DNA of 64,000 nucleotides, taken from NCBI RefSeq assembly GCF_000687835.1, contig NZ_JHYB01000004.1:62001-126000 (forward strand). The letters are read 5' to 3'. The stretch comes from Haploplasma modicum ATCC 29102 (lineage in GTDB: Bacteria > Bacillota_I > Bacilli_A > Acholeplasmatales > Acholeplasmataceae). The notes beneath the pieces were generated by a model, which was not told where the DNA came from, did no database searches, and saw nothing but the letters and a program-made list of their open reading frames with translations. The position numbers and the translations under genes were made by a program. Below, piece after piece: positions 43,312 through 53,212 of this stretch. The number at the start of each line of letters is the position of its first letter. Positions within the stretch are counted from its first letter, which is position 1.

Positions 43312-44622
43312 TTATAGACTATTGTAAAGTTCTTCTATTTCATGATTGAATTTTATAAAACGATTAATTAGTTCATAATTAAAGTACATTCCAAGTTTTT
43401 CTTCAAGTTGGTCTACCGCCATCTTATGGTTATATGGCCTCTTATAATCTTCAGGTTTTCTAAGTATTAGATAAAGGTCTGAAAGTAGTATAATTTGTGA
43501 TCTTAAACTTTTATGATTTTCAATAATTAACTTCATCATATTATCATTTAGACTACCAAAAGTAATAGCTCTAATTATTTTTTCACTGACTTGAGCAAGT
43601 TCGATTCGTTCAACAATTAAAACACCCATTTTTGTTTTTTCTTTTAATTTATCATAAATTTTATCATCATATGCACTCTTTGCAAGTGAAGCAAAACCTC
43701 TAATATCATCGTTTTTTAGTGATATTATCGCAAACTCTCCTAACTCTTTTATTTCATCTTTATCCATACTTACTAATGACGCTATTTTTGATGCCATTTT
43801 TTGAACGTTATAGGAATGTTCAACATTAATAGAAATATATGAGTTATTAAAAACTGCATTAAATAAGTTTCCAACGATTAATGAAAAATCGTCTTGAACT
43901 TGTCTTCTCTTAATTAATTCTTTTTTTCTTTCTTCTTGCATATATTGTCCAATAGAAACAATAACAATAACTACTAAGAAAAAAAGTGAGAAAACAACGG
44001 TTCTTAATATTAAATCCCAAAACTGATCAGTTGTTGTAAAGTATTTAAAAAACCCCATCATTGTAAAGCCTTGTGCAACATCTACTATTTTATAAGTCCA
44101 AACAATGTGGATAAATGTTAAAATAATTAACAAAAATAAATATGAATTTGCAAGTAATCTTTTATCTTGATAAAGTGAAATTAAAACAATAGCATAATAA
44201 ATCAGTACATACGCAACCGTTTCAAAACTACTTAAATTGTATAACTTAACATAAATTAATACGGCTGAAAAGAAAATATAAAGTGATGCTACATACATCG
44301 CTATTTGCTGTTTTGTTTCATCGTTTTTATCTAGATTAATTAAAATTTTAAGAAGCTTATTTATCCCAAAAGTAATTGGAAATGAAACTACTGTAATAAT
44401 CCAGTCAGTAGTTTTACCACTTGTTACTGATAATAGAAAAAGTAAAATTGTATAGAAGATATTTGAAACAAAGACAATATTTTTTATAACAACATTTCTG
44501 CGGTGTAAAACCTCAGTATCATTAGTAATATCTATTCCTTGTTCAAAACCAAAAAACTTAGCAAAAATACTACTGCTAATTTTTTGATACCACTTTACTT
44601 TTCTTACCTCATCTTCTTGCAC
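43312..44622 (-). CDS. membrane protein with degenerate HD-GYP-like domain
   Basis: 436 residues. Six to seven membrane segments in residues about 45-225, then a cytoplasmic domain that follows the HD-GYP plan: EHSYNVQKMASKIASLVSMDKDEIKELGEFAIISLKNDD where HD is expected, then ENHKSLRSQIILLSDLYLILRKPEDYKRPYNHKMAVDQL matching the segment around and after GYP, and YFNYELINRFIKF at the end. The metal-binding HD pair and the GYP triplet are missing, so it should not hydrolyse cyclic dinucleotides but may sense a ligand. It lies downstream of and near yutG. Role unknown. Confidence 0.6.
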   Translation of the reverse strand: MQEDEVRKVKWYQKISSSIFAKFFGFEQGIDITNDTEVLHRRNVVIKNIVFVSNIFYTILLFLLSVTSGKTTDWIITVVSFPITFGINKLLKILINLDKNDETKQQIAMYVASLYIFFSAVLIYVKLYNLSSFETVAYVLIYYAIVLISLYQDKRLLANSYLFLLIILTFIHIVWTYKIVDVAQGFTMMGFFKYFTTTDQFWDLILRTVVFSLFFLVVIVIVSIGQYMQEERKKELIKRRQVQDDFSLIVGNLFNAVFNNSYISINVEHSYNVQKMASKIASLVSMDKDEIKELGEFAIISLKNDDIRGFASLAKSAYDDKIYDKLKEKTKMGVLIVERIELAQVSEKIIRAITFGSLNDNMMKLIIENHKSLRSQIILLSDLYLILRKPEDYKRPYNHKMAVDQLEEKLGMYFNYELINRFIKFNHEIEELYNSL

Positions 44623-44633
44623 AAAATCACCTT

Positions 44634-45209
44634 TTATTTAATGTCATCCTCAAAATCAAAAATACTTAATTTTTGATAGCTATCATCTACTAATGCTAAT
44701 TCTTCATTAATAACTTGAGCAACTCTTGTTGATGCTGCAGCAGCAATTGCTCCGACTATATCATCTAAGAATGTATGACAAACCCCTTCTTTTTTTCCTT
44801 CTTCATTTAATTTATTAATAACACCAACTTTGTTAACATCAATATCACCAAAGTTTGTTTGACCGATTGTTCCGTATAGTCCTGATAAATCTAGGCCGAG
44901 AGTTTCATCAATTCCAAACAGTCCTAAATCATCATGTAATATCTCTTGCATTGGGCTACTAAAGGCCTTAGCTTCTACTAATCTATCAAGGTCTGCTGCT
45001 AATTGAACAAAGTGGAATGGGTCTCTTAATGACAATATTTTCTCAACTGATTTAATACACAAATCCATTGAAATATCTTTAGTATAACGCGATTGTTGCT
45101 TATGTGTAATCTCAGCAATAGATCTAACAGTTACACCACGTTGTTCTAAAACTTTAATATTCATTTGAAGCATTTCTTCTCTAGTAAATAATGTTCTACC
45201 TTTTTTCAT
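44634..45209 (-). CDS. YutG/PgpA-like phosphatidylglycerophosphatase A family protein
   Basis: 191 residues. Family marks: REEMLQMNIKVLEQRGVTVRSIAEI at the start, DDLGLFGIDETLGLDLSGLYGTIGQTNFGDID, and CHTFLDDIVGAIAAAASTRVA near the C-terminus, as in B. subtilis YutG. PgpA members dephosphorylate phosphatidylglycerophosphate, but this soluble variant lacks membrane helices and its activity is not certain. Overlaps fmt by 4 bases. Confidence 0.8.
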   Translation of the reverse strand: MKKGRTLFTREEMLQMNIKVLEQRGVTVRSIAEITHKQQSRYTKDISMDLCIKSVEKILSLRDPFHFVQLAADLDRLVEAKAFSSPMQEILHDDLGLFGIDETLGLDLSGLYGTIGQTNFGDIDVNKVGVINKLNEEGKKEGVCHTFLDDIVGAIAAAASTRVAQVINEELALVDDSYQKLSIFDFEDDIK

Positions 45210-46126
45210 AAATTACCTCTTTCTACGTAGTCTTTACTACTAATTAATTTTTGACCATTTAGGAAATCTTTGACATTCATTTTTTTCTTACCTGGAGCTT
45301 GTATTTCTAACACTTCAATAATATCAGTTTTGCTCTTAATTAAAAATGTGTTTTTGTCAATGAATATCTCCCCTGGGCTCATCTCTTTAATTATATCACT
45401 TTTTTTAATTTTATATAATTTATAGGTATTACCATTTATATTAATACTTCCTGCTGGTTCTGGTAATAGTCCTCTTAGTTTATTAATAACTTTAATACCA
45501 TCATCATAGAAATTTAGAAATTCTTCTTCTCTTTTAATTGTATAGGCAAAGCTAACTCGACTTTCATCTTGTTTAACTCTTGGGTAGTTTCCATTTAATA
45601 CTTTAATTAATAAATCGGCACCTAATAAAGCTAATCTTCCAGCAAGAGTTTCAAAATTATCATCCGCTTTTATTACTTCTTCACCTTGTAAAATAATATC
45701 ACCAGCATCCATCTTAAATGCCATATCCATAATAGTAATTCCTGTTTTATCTAAACCATCAAATAAGGCATACTGGATTGGTGCACCACCACGATATTTA
45801 GGTAGTAGTGAGCCATGAACATTAATTGCTTTAATATTATCTAGTAGACTTTTTGGTAATATTTGACCGTATGCTGCTGTTACAATTAAATCTGCATTTA
45901 AGTTAATTAAGGTATTAACATCTTCCTTAATTTTTACTGGTTGTAAAACTTTTAAATTATGTTTTAATGCTAACTTTTTAACCGGTGAAAATACTATTTC
46001 TTTTTTTCTACCTTGTATTTTATCTGGCTGTGTAACAACCATTACTATATTAAATTTTTCAGCAATTAGTCTATCTAAAACTGTTGCTGCAAAATCTGGT
46101 GTACCCATAAATATGATATTTTTCAT
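45206..46126 (-). CDS. fmt: methionyl-tRNA formyltransferase
   Basis: 306 residues. IFMGTPDFAATVLD at the start, the catalytic HGSLLPKYRGGAPIQYAL (Asn, His and later Asp of the formyl-transfer site), and KTGITIMDM; the C-terminal OB domain is present and complete. It formylates initiator Met-tRNA using 10-formyl-THF. Eight bases downstream of priA, as in many firmicutes. Confidence 0.97.
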   Translation of the reverse strand: MKNIIFMGTPDFAATVLDRLIAEKFNIVMVVTQPDKIQGRKKEIVFSPVKKLALKHNLKVLQPVKIKEDVNTLINLNADLIVTAAYGQILPKSLLDNIKAINVHGSLLPKYRGGAPIQYALFDGLDKTGITIMDMAFKMDAGDIILQGEEVIKADDNFETLAGRLALLGADLLIKVLNGNYPRVKQDESRVSFAYTIKREEEFLNFYDDGIKVINKLRGLLPEPAGSININGNTYKLYKIKKSDIIKEMSPGEIFIDKNTFLIKSKTDIIEVLEIQAPGKKKMNVKDFLNGQKLISSKDYVERGNL

Positions 46127-46134
46127 TTTTCCTC

Positions 46135-48444
46135 CTATATTGCATCAACAACATTTAAAAATGTTATTTTTGATTCGTTATATTTTTTTATTGTCTCTTG
46201 AATTAGTTCATAATCTATTTTTTTTGCTTTAATTGTAAGAACAAACCTGTAGTTCCCTCTTACATATTTAATATATGGTTCACTTGGACCAAGAATAACT
46301 TCAAAGGAATCACTTAATTCTTTTTTTATGCTAATTGCATCTTTATAACTATTTAAGTAAGATTCATTAGCAATAATAATTTGAACAACTTTGTAGAAAG
46401 GTTCATATTTTAAAGCTAGTCGATCTTTGATTGCTCTTTCATAAAATTCATCATATGACTTATTAACCATACTAATTGCATAATGATCAAGATTATAGCC
46501 CTGGATTACTGCCTCACCACTCATATGTCTACCACTTCTACCAACCATTTGGGTTAATAGGTTATAAGTTTCCTCATTCGCCAGATAAGTTGGGCTTTTA
46601 AGTTCTAAGTCTGCCATTAAAATACCAACTAGTGTTACTTTAGGAAAATCTAGTCCTTTTGAAATCATTTTAGTACCAACTAAAATATCATATTTATGTT
46701 CTAGAAAATCTGACCATATTTGTTCATGACTTCCCTTATATTTAGTTGAGTTTTGATCCATCTTTAAAACTCTTGCTTCAGGATATGTTTTTTTCACTCT
46801 ATCATATACTTGATCTATCCCCATACCAATTTGGTCAATCTTTGTACTCTTACATGTATCACAAACTTTCTTAAATTCTTGTTTATGATCACAGTATGAA
46901 CATTTAAGAAGATTTTCATCTTTATAATATGTTAAAGCAACATCACAACTAGGACACTTAGGTGTATATCCACAGTTTCTACATAAAACAAAATTGGCAT
47001 AACCTTTTCTATTATATAAAAGAATTGTTTGTTCATTTTTGTTTAATCTATTTTTAATTTTTTCATTAAGTTCTTTAGAGAAAATTGAAACATTTCCTTC
47101 CCTTAATTCTTGTTTCATATCAACAAAACTTATTTTAGGTAAGCTTTGACTTGTTGCTCTATTTTTAAGTTCAAGTAATTTATATTCGTTATTCTTTGCA
47201 TAATACATTGAACTAACTCTAGGTGTTGCACTTGCTAGTAATATGGGAATACTATGATATTTAGCCTTAATTTTTAAGATATCAATTGCATCATAATAAA
47301 CATCGGACTTTTGCAAGTACGAAGAATCATGTTCCTCATCTACAATAATTAAACCTATATTATCAATCGGTAAGAAAACAGAACTTCTTGTTCCAACAAT
47401 TAAACTTGCCTTACCGTCTAAAACTTGGTTCCATGCATCAAACCTTTCTCCTCTTGTAATATTACTATGGTAGTATGTCACATTACAAATATCTCTACTT
47501 TTTAAATAGTTTGCTGTTGGAGCAACTAAACTAATTTCGGGAACTAAGTATAATACAGTTTTATTACGTCTTATTACTTCTTTTAAGATATTAATATAGA
47601 CTTCTGTCTTACCGGATCCTGTTATTCCACTTAATAAATATATATTATTTTTATCTAGGTTATTTGTAACTTCATCGTAAATTAATTGTTGTTCTTTATT
47701 TAATTTGTGCGAATCCACTAAATTTTTATTTTTATAACTAGCATTTCTAACTTCATTTATTTCTTTAATATATAAAACTTCATGTTTAATTAAAGTATTG
47801 ATAGCACTAATGCTAAAACCAGCTTTTACAATATCACTTTTAATTAAGCCTTCATTCTCTTTTACATAATCGGTTAAATCTTTATAATTAATAGCCTTAG
47901 GATAATTTGCATCTTTGTTATAATAAATTGCACTAATTATTTTATCCTTTGCTCTTTTACTATATTCTCTTTTAACTTCAATAATATTTTCTTTAATTAG
48001 TTTTTTGATTAAAGAGTTATTATCTCTTAAATTTTTAGTATAAATTAATTCATTTGAATTACCAAATAACAAAGCTATACTTTCTTCAAGAAGTGACTTA
48101 TCTTTAACTGTTAAAATTTGTTTATAGTCAATGAAGAGTTCATTTGGAACAATTGTTCTAATATTATCAATAAGTAGACTATTATTTGTTTTATTAATAT
48201 AGTCTAAATAAAGAAATGATTCTTCTGTAATAGATGGTGTTATATCTAAAACTTCACTTATTTCTTTTAAGTTTAAATATGAACTATCAGTAACAATATC
48301 GATAACAAAGCCAAGTCTCATTAAATGACCAAAAGGGACATAAACTCTCATGCCCTTTTCGATTTCCAAATGTTTTGGAATTATATAGTCAAATAACATA
48401 TCGACTTCTTTTGTTCTTAAATCTACTAACACTTTTGCTATCAA
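46135..48444 (-). CDS. priA: primosomal helicase PriA
   Basis: 769 residues. N-terminal 3'-DNA-binding domain and winged helix, helicase with Walker A GITGSGKTEVYI and DEEH in VDEEHDSSY, and the zinc-binding module with eight Cys (CRNCGYTPKCPSC ... CSYCDHKQEFKKVCDTC). It restarts collapsed replication forks. Followed closely by fmt and yutG. Length and motifs are normal. Confidence 0.97.
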   Translation of the reverse strand: MIAKVLVDLRTKEVDMLFDYIIPKHLEIEKGMRVYVPFGHLMRLGFVIDIVTDSSYLNLKEISEVLDITPSITEESFLYLDYINKTNNSLLIDNIRTIVPNELFIDYKQILTVKDKSLLEESIALLFGNSNELIYTKNLRDNNSLIKKLIKENIIEVKREYSKRAKDKIISAIYYNKDANYPKAINYKDLTDYVKENEGLIKSDIVKAGFSISAINTLIKHEVLYIKEINEVRNASYKNKNLVDSHKLNKEQQLIYDEVTNNLDKNNIYLLSGITGSGKTEVYINILKEVIRRNKTVLYLVPEISLVAPTANYLKSRDICNVTYYHSNITRGERFDAWNQVLDGKASLIVGTRSSVFLPIDNIGLIIVDEEHDSSYLQKSDVYYDAIDILKIKAKYHSIPILLASATPRVSSMYYAKNNEYKLLELKNRATSQSLPKISFVDMKQELREGNVSIFSKELNEKIKNRLNKNEQTILLYNRKGYANFVLCRNCGYTPKCPSCDVALTYYKDENLLKCSYCDHKQEFKKVCDTCKSTKIDQIGMGIDQVYDRVKKTYPEARVLKMDQNSTKYKGSHEQIWSDFLEHKYDILVGTKMISKGLDFPKVTLVGILMADLELKSPTYLANEETYNLLTQMVGRSGRHMSGEAVIQGYNLDHYAISMVNKSYDEFYERAIKDRLALKYEPFYKVVQIIIANESYLNSYKDAISIKKELSDSFEVILGPSEPYIKYVRGNYRFVLTIKAKKIDYELIQETIKKYNESKITFLNVVDAI

Positions 48445-48471
48445 AATATCACCTTAATTTTATTATAAACT

Positions 48472-48500
48472 TAAAAGAAAAAAGTAACAAGAGTTACTTT
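48472..48500 (-). terminator. terminator of the rimP-nusA-infB-rbfA operon
   Basis: Minus-strand stem AAAGTAAC / GTTACTTT with a four-base loop and a T-rich tail; the stem overlaps the rbfA stop. Confidence 0.85.
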
Positions 48501-48835
48501 ATTTCTTTCAATAATTTATCGATATGATTACCATATGCTAAAGCTTCATCATATAAGAAGTTTAGTTCAGGAATCTTTCTAATGTTTTTAATTTTTTTAG
48601 CTAATTCCATTCTAATTTGACCATTAGCTTTGTTTAATTCATTTTCTGCTAATTCTAATATTTTCTCATCATCACTTAAGATTGTATAATAGATTTTAGC
48701 AACCAATAAATCTTTAGTTACTTTTACTTCAGTTAAATTGATATATCCTACTTTTTCATTATTAATCGCTTTATTAACAATTGGTGCTAATTCTCTTTGG
48801 ATTAAACTTGATAATCTTTCTGTAGTAATTGACAT
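48494..48835 (-). CDS. rbfA: ribosome-binding factor A
   Basis: 113 residues, the KH-like fold of RbfA: LSSLIQRELAPIVNKAI, VGYINLTEVKVTKDLLVAKIYYTIL, IRKIPELNFLYDEAL. It assists 16S rRNA maturation in 30S assembly. Last gene of the nusA operon, one base after infB. Confidence 0.95.
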   Translation of the reverse strand: MSITTERLSSLIQRELAPIVNKAINNEKVGYINLTEVKVTKDLLVAKIYYTILSDDEKILELAENELNKANGQIRMELAKKIKNIRKIPELNFLYDEALAYGNHIDKLLKEIK

Positions 48836-48836
48836 T

Positions 48837-50663
48837 TTATTTTACCTCAATTTCTTTCATTTCTGAGATTTCGATATTATCGCCAACTTTAATATCATTA
48901 TAGTTTTCTATTGAAAGTCCACATTCATAACCACTCTTAACTTCTTTAGCGTCATCTTTAAAACGTTTAAGTGATGCAAGCTTACCTTCATAAACTACTA
49001 TTCCATCTCTAACAACACGAATCAAACTATCTCTTTTCACTATACCGTCTGTTACAAAACAACCAGCTATAGTACCAATTTTTGAAACTTTGAATGTTTC
49101 TCTAACTTCAACGTTACCAATAACAACTTCTTCAAATTCAGGTTCTAACATTCCTTTTAAAGCTTTTTCAATATCTTCAGCTACACGGTAAATAACATTG
49201 TATAATCTGATTTCAACATTTTCATCTTCAGCAACTTTTCTAACGTTTGCTGTTGGTCTAACGTTAAAACCAATAACGATTGCATTTGATGCATTTGCTA
49301 GACTAATATCATTTTCACTAATTGCACCAACACTTGCACGAACAATATTTACTTCAAGACCTTTAATATCAATTAAGCCTAGAACACTTCTTAATGCCTC
49401 AATTGAGCCTTGAACGTCTGCTTTGATTAACAGATTAAGTTCTCTATGTTCATCCGACATTTGATCAAACATTTTATCAAGTGATGCTTTAATTTGTTTT
49501 TGTTCGCCTTCACGTTCAATGCTTGCACGTTGTTCTGCAATTTGTCTTGTTGTTCTTTCATCTGCAAATACCATGAAGATATCTCCGGCTTGAGGAACAT
49601 CATTTAAACCTGTAATTTCTATCGCTCCTGAAGGATAAACTTCAGTATGTCTTTTTCCTAAATCATCTTGCATTGTTCTAATCTTACCGTATGTTTTACC
49701 TACTACGATATTATCACCAACTCTTAGTGTTCCACTTTGCACGATTAATGTTGCAACAGGTCCTCTACCCTTATCAAGTTTAGCCTCAATAACTGTACCT
49801 CTTGCTTCACGATTTGGGTTTGCTTTATATTCACCAATTTCGGTTACTAAATCAATAACGTCTAATAGCTTATCAATCCCTTTATTTTTAAGGGCTGAAA
49901 TTTGGATAAATGGAATATCTCCACCCCATTCTTCAGGAAGCAATCCATGATTTGATAATTCAGTCATTACATGATCTGGATTTGCGGTTGGTTTATCCAT
50001 TTTATTAACTGCAACAATAATTGTTGCTTTTGCTGCTTTAGCATGATCTAAGGCTTCAAGTGTTTGAGGCATTACTCCATCATCTGCTGCTACAACTAAA
50101 ATTACGATATCTGTTACACCAACACCTCTTTTACGCATTTCAGTAAATGCCGCGTGTCCTGGAGTATCAATAAAAGTAATCTTTTTACCATTTCTATCAA
50201 CTTGGTATGCCCCAATGTGTTGAGTAATACCACCATGTTCTCCTGCTGTAACTCTTGTTTTTCTAATAACATCTAATAATGTAGTTTTACCATGATCAAC
50301 GTGTCCCATTACGGTAACAACAGCTGGTCTTAGTTCTAAATCTTTAGCATCATCTTCAACTACAAACTCATCATATCTAACTACGTCTGTAATAACTTCA
50401 TCTTTAACTTCAAAACCTAATTCCATTGCAATTAATTCTACTGTTTCACGGTCTAATGCAACATTAACACTTGCCATAATACCTAATTGCATTAAGTTTT
50501 TAATAACTACTGCATTTGAAACTCCAAGTCCTTGTGCTAATTCAGGAACAGTCATTCCTGATTTAAAGATAACTACTTTTTCACCGGCCGGGCTATCTTT
50601 TTTACTTGGATGGTTTTGTCTTTTAACAAACTGATTTTTTACTTTTTTATTATTTTTGGCCAT
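48837..50663 (-). CDS. infB: translation initiation factor IF-2
   Basis: 608 residues, the short form typical of mollicutes and related bacteria, with only a brief basic N-terminus before the IF2_N module ([24 protein letters not shown]). G domain: [16 protein letters not shown] and NKMD; C-terminal domains II-IV follow. It brings fMet-tRNA to the 30S subunit. Directly downstream of ylxQ with no gap. Confidence 0.97.
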   Translation of the reverse strand: MAKNNKKVKNQFVKRQNHPSKKDSPAGEKVVIFKSGMTVPELAQGLGVSNAVVIKNLMQLGIMASVNVALDRETVELIAMELGFEVKDEVITDVVRYDEFVVEDDAKDLELRPAVVTVMGHVDHGKTTLLDVIRKTRVTAGEHGGITQHIGAYQVDRNGKKITFIDTPGHAAFTEMRKRGVGVTDIVILVVAADDGVMPQTLEALDHAKAAKATIIVAVNKMDKPTANPDHVMTELSNHGLLPEEWGGDIPFIQISALKNKGIDKLLDVIDLVTEIGEYKANPNREARGTVIEAKLDKGRGPVATLIVQSGTLRVGDNIVVGKTYGKIRTMQDDLGKRHTEVYPSGAIEITGLNDVPQAGDIFMVFADERTTRQIAEQRASIEREGEQKQIKASLDKMFDQMSDEHRELNLLIKADVQGSIEALRSVLGLIDIKGLEVNIVRASVGAISENDISLANASNAIVIGFNVRPTANVRKVAEDENVEIRLYNVIYRVAEDIEKALKGMLEPEFEEVVIGNVEVRETFKVSKIGTIAGCFVTDGIVKRDSLIRVVRDGIVVYEGKLASLKRFKDDAKEVKSGYECGLSIENYNDIKVGDNIEISEMKEIEVK

Positions 50664-50960
50664 CTAATTCACTTCCTTCTCTAGCTTTAGCATTTTATTA
50701 CTAAAACCAATATCAATAATACCAACTACCATGATATTATTTTTTCCTATTGCATTTGATAGTGCTATAGAATCATATAATTCAATTACTTTAGTATCAT
50801 AAGTTTTGCACTTATCATATACTAATTTTTTTGTATTATCTGATGCATTAGTAGCTAATAACACTAACTTTACTTTTTTGCTTCTAACACCGTTTATTGT
50901 TATTTCAGTTCCACTAGTAATTTTTCTTGCTCTTGCTGCAAGCCCCAATAAATTAATCAT
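50664..50960 (-). CDS. ylxQ: L7Ae-family ribosomal-type RNA-binding protein YlxQ
   Basis: 98 residues of the L7Ae/L30e fold: INLLGLAARARKITSGTEIT and KVKLVLLATNASDNTKKLVYDKC. Such proteins bind kink-turn RNA; the precise role of YlxQ is not established. Overlaps ylxR by 8 bases in the nusA operon. Confidence 0.9.
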   Translation of the reverse strand: MINLLGLAARARKITSGTEITINGVRSKKVKLVLLATNASDNTKKLVYDKCKTYDTKVIELYDSIALSNAIGKNNIMVVGIIDIGFSNKMLKLEKEVN

Positions 50961-51216
50961 TTATCAGACTTTCAAGTTCTAAGTATATTTCTTCTGGAAC
51001 AGAAACTTCTAATTTACGGTCTAAAGCCTTATTTTTTCTTGCTAAATTTATTACTTCACGTGATAACTTTAAGTATGCTCCACGTCCTGGTGCTTTACCT
51101 TTTAAGTCAACACTTACCAAACCTTCCTTAGTCGCACATACTCTTACCAATTCTTTTTTCGGTAAAACTTCCTTAGTAACAACACAAGTGCGCATTGGTA
51201 TCTTTTTGACCTTCAT
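50953..51216 (-). CDS. ylxR: YlxR family RNA-binding protein (RnpM-like)
   Basis: 87 residues from ATG 51216, where the family begins (KIPMRTCVVTKEVLPKKELVRV). A 17-codon longer frame exists but lies inside nusA. Family motif GRGAYLKLS is present. Recent work on the B. subtilis member links it to RNase P RNA. Starts one base after the nusA stop, so translation is coupled; no strong ribosome site is seen. Confidence 0.88.
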   Translation of the reverse strand: MKVKKIPMRTCVVTKEVLPKKELVRVCATKEGLVSVDLKGKAPGRGAYLKLSREVINLARKNKALDRKLEVSVPEEIYLELESLIND

Positions 51217-51217
51217 A

Positions 51218-52285
51218 TTAATACAAGATTCCTTCTTCATTTGCCATTGCTTCAGATTTAATATCAATACTCCAACCTGTTGCTAGTACTGCAAGTTTAA
51301 CGTTTTGACCTGCCTTACCAATTGCAAGAGATAATTGATCGTTTGGTACGATTGCTAAGGCTGTTTTATCTTTTGGATTAATTTTTGTTACAGCAATAAC
51401 ATCTGATGGTTGAAGTGCATTTTCAATTAATTCACGTTCGTTATCGCTCCATCTAAATAAATCGATTTTTTCGCCTGATAATGCTTGAACAATTTCTCTA
51501 ATTCTTGTTCCGCCTTCACCAATACATGAACCGATTGGATCAACAGATGGATCATTTGATCTAACTCCAACTTTTGATCTCTCGCCAGGAGCACGGCTGA
51601 TTCCAACAATTTCAACAGTCTTGTCTTTGATTTCAGGAATAAATAATTCCATTAATTTTTCTACTAAATTTTTATCTTTTCTTGTAACAAAGATTTTTGG
51701 TCCTTTTGATTTAGACTCAACCTTTGAAACATAAACATAAACAAATGCATTAGGATGTAGGTGATCTTTTTCTAAAACTTCTGTTTTAGGTAGAATTGTC
51801 ATTTCTTTTCCTAAGTCAACTTTATACATTAAAGGTGTTTCTTCGATTATTCTTGCTTTAATCATTTGTCCTTCTTTATCTTTAAAGAATTCATATAAAT
51901 TTGATTTTGTATGTGATAATAAAACATCTTTATATCTTTGTTTCATATCACGCATACCAAAGTGACTAAAGTCTTCTGGTTTTACTTCAATTTCTAAGAT
52001 TTCACCAACCTTAGCTTTATTGCTTAACTTTAATGCTTCATCTAGTAATAAAACACTATATGTTTTTTCGCCACCAATTTCAATTTCATCAATTACAAGG
52101 TATTGTCTAAAAACTTTAAGTTTGTTTTTTACTTCATCAAAGTCAACACGGCATGTGTTTACTTGATGTGTTCTTTTACATCCTGCAATTAATCCTTCTT
52201 TTAGTGCTTCTAAAACTTGATTCTCGGACAAACTCATTGATTCAGCTACTTCTTTGATTTCGCCTAAAATATCTTGTTTTGCCAT
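51218..52285 (-). CDS. nusA: transcription elongation/termination factor NusA
   Basis: 355 residues: N-terminal RNAP-binding domain, S1 domain (about 130-200), and two KH domains with RAPGERSKVGVRS, DPIGSCIGEGGTRI and LAIGKAGQNVKLA. The C-terminal acidic repeats of Proteobacteria are absent, as usual in firmicutes. It controls pausing and termination. Second gene of the operon after rimP. Confidence 0.97.
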   Translation of the reverse strand: MAKQDILGEIKEVAESMSLSENQVLEALKEGLIAGCKRTHQVNTCRVDFDEVKNKLKVFRQYLVIDEIEIGGEKTYSVLLLDEALKLSNKAKVGEILEIEVKPEDFSHFGMRDMKQRYKDVLLSHTKSNLYEFFKDKEGQMIKARIIEETPLMYKVDLGKEMTILPKTEVLEKDHLHPNAFVYVYVSKVESKSKGPKIFVTRKDKNLVEKLMELFIPEIKDKTVEIVGISRAPGERSKVGVRSNDPSVDPIGSCIGEGGTRIREIVQALSGEKIDLFRWSDNERELIENALQPSDVIAVTKINPKDKTALAIVPNDQLSLAIGKAGQNVKLAVLATGWSIDIKSEAMANEEGILY

Positions 52286-52296
52286 TTTGTTTCCTC

Positions 52297-52737
52297 CTAT
52301 ATTTTGACTCTTGTTCCTATATTTAGGACATCGTCATATTCAATTTTTATTTTTCTAAACTGACCCTTATTATTGTACTCAATTGTAATTGTTTTATCTT
52401 CAACACTTAATATTGTACCTAGGATCTTTTCTTTGCTTGTTTCAGCATACACAAAACTATTTATATGTTCTTTTACTTCTTCTAGACTATTTAATAAATA
52501 TTCTGCACCAACCGATGATAATTCTAAGAAATAATCATCGTCAATATCACCATCTGATAAAACATCAAATAATTTTCTATGAATTTCTTCTAATAAATCT
52601 GTTGTAATATCTTTCCCTTTTAATAAAATTTCTAGTATCTTTTCACCAAATTCTTTTTTAGTTTTAATACTTGAGATTTCTAAAGGGTATGATGTTAAAA
52701 TATCTTCTAATTTTTGTTTTACTACTTCTATTCTCAT
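52297..52737 (-). CDS. rimP: ribosome maturation factor RimP
   Basis: 146 residues from ATG 52737, preceded by AAAGAGGTG. The family's central YFLELSSVGAEYLL (SSPG region, here SSVG) and the C-terminal Sm-like barrel (KEKILGTILSVEDKTITIEY) are visible. It acts in 30S assembly. First gene of rimP-nusA-ylxR-ylxQ-infB-rbfA. Confidence 0.9.
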   Translation of the reverse strand: MRIEVVKQKLEDILTSYPLEISSIKTKKEFGEKILEILLKGKDITTDLLEEIHRKLFDVLSDGDIDDDYFLELSSVGAEYLLNSLEEVKEHINSFVYAETSKEKILGTILSVEDKTITIEYNNKGQFRKIKIEYDDVLNIGTRVKI

Positions 52738-52819
52738 AAACACCTCTTTATATATCAATTATATATTATATCATTTTTTGTTATTTTTAACAATCTGATA
52801 ATGCTTAATAATATATTAT

Positions 52820-52858
52820 TAAAAAAACTAAAGACTCTAACCAGTAGTTCCTTAGTTT
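52820..52858 (-). terminator. terminator of the 72-residue coiled-coil gene
   Basis: Minus-strand stem AACTAAGGA / TCTTTAGTT with one G-U pair and a 14-base loop, then seven Ts. Confidence 0.7.
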
Positions 52859-52865
52859 CTTTTAG

Positions 52866-53084
52866 CTATTGTTCCTTAGCTTTTCTTCTTTCAAATTCAG
52901 AAATCTCTTGTGCATGAACTTCAATTTGAGCATTAATCTTTTTTAGTTCTTTTTTAATCTTTCTCACATTAAAAAAACCTTTTGTGCTTTTTAGTTCATT
53001 TTCTTTTTCTGTCATTTCTTTACTAAGTTCTTCTACTCTTCTTAAATTAAATTCATGTTTGTTATCACTTATATGCTTATTCAT
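52866..53084 (-). CDS. small coiled-coil protein, unknown
   Basis: 72 residues, highly charged and predicted helical throughout (RRVEELSKEMTEKENELKS ... KKELKKINAQIEVHAQEISEFERRKAKEQ). A good AGGGAGG site precedes the ATG and a terminator follows, which supports a real gene. No family recognised. It is divergent from the zinc operon and upstream of rimP. Confidence 0.6.
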   Translation of the reverse strand: MNKHISDNKHEFNLRRVEELSKEMTEKENELKSTKGFFNVRKIKKELKKINAQIEVHAQEISEFERRKAKEQ

Positions 53085-53147
53085 CCTAATACCTCCCTTT
53101 ATTTATCTTTATTTTAACATTTATTTATAGTTTATTCAATTAAAAAG

Positions 53148-53188
53148 TTTTGCGAATGGTTTGCAAAAATAAAACTCTGTGTTATAAT
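53148..53188 (+). promoter_or_regulatory. Fur-family (Zur-like) operator overlapping the znu promoter
   Basis: The 9-3-9 inverted repeat TTTTGCGAA-TGG-TTTGCAAAA lies at 53148-53168. It overlaps the -35 (TTTGCA, 53160-53165), which is 17 bases from -10 TATAAT (53183-53188). A Fur-type gene ends the operon, so this is probably its own operator: repression when zinc is plentiful. Confidence 0.8.
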
Positions 53189-53212
53189 TATTTTGCTTTC
53201 AAGGAGGATTTT

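Noticed and set aside
53150-53212. Longer znuA start adding 21 residues
   Set aside because: It would overlap the Fur-type box and promoter; the start at 53213 has a strong ribosome site and directly begins a lipoprotein signal.
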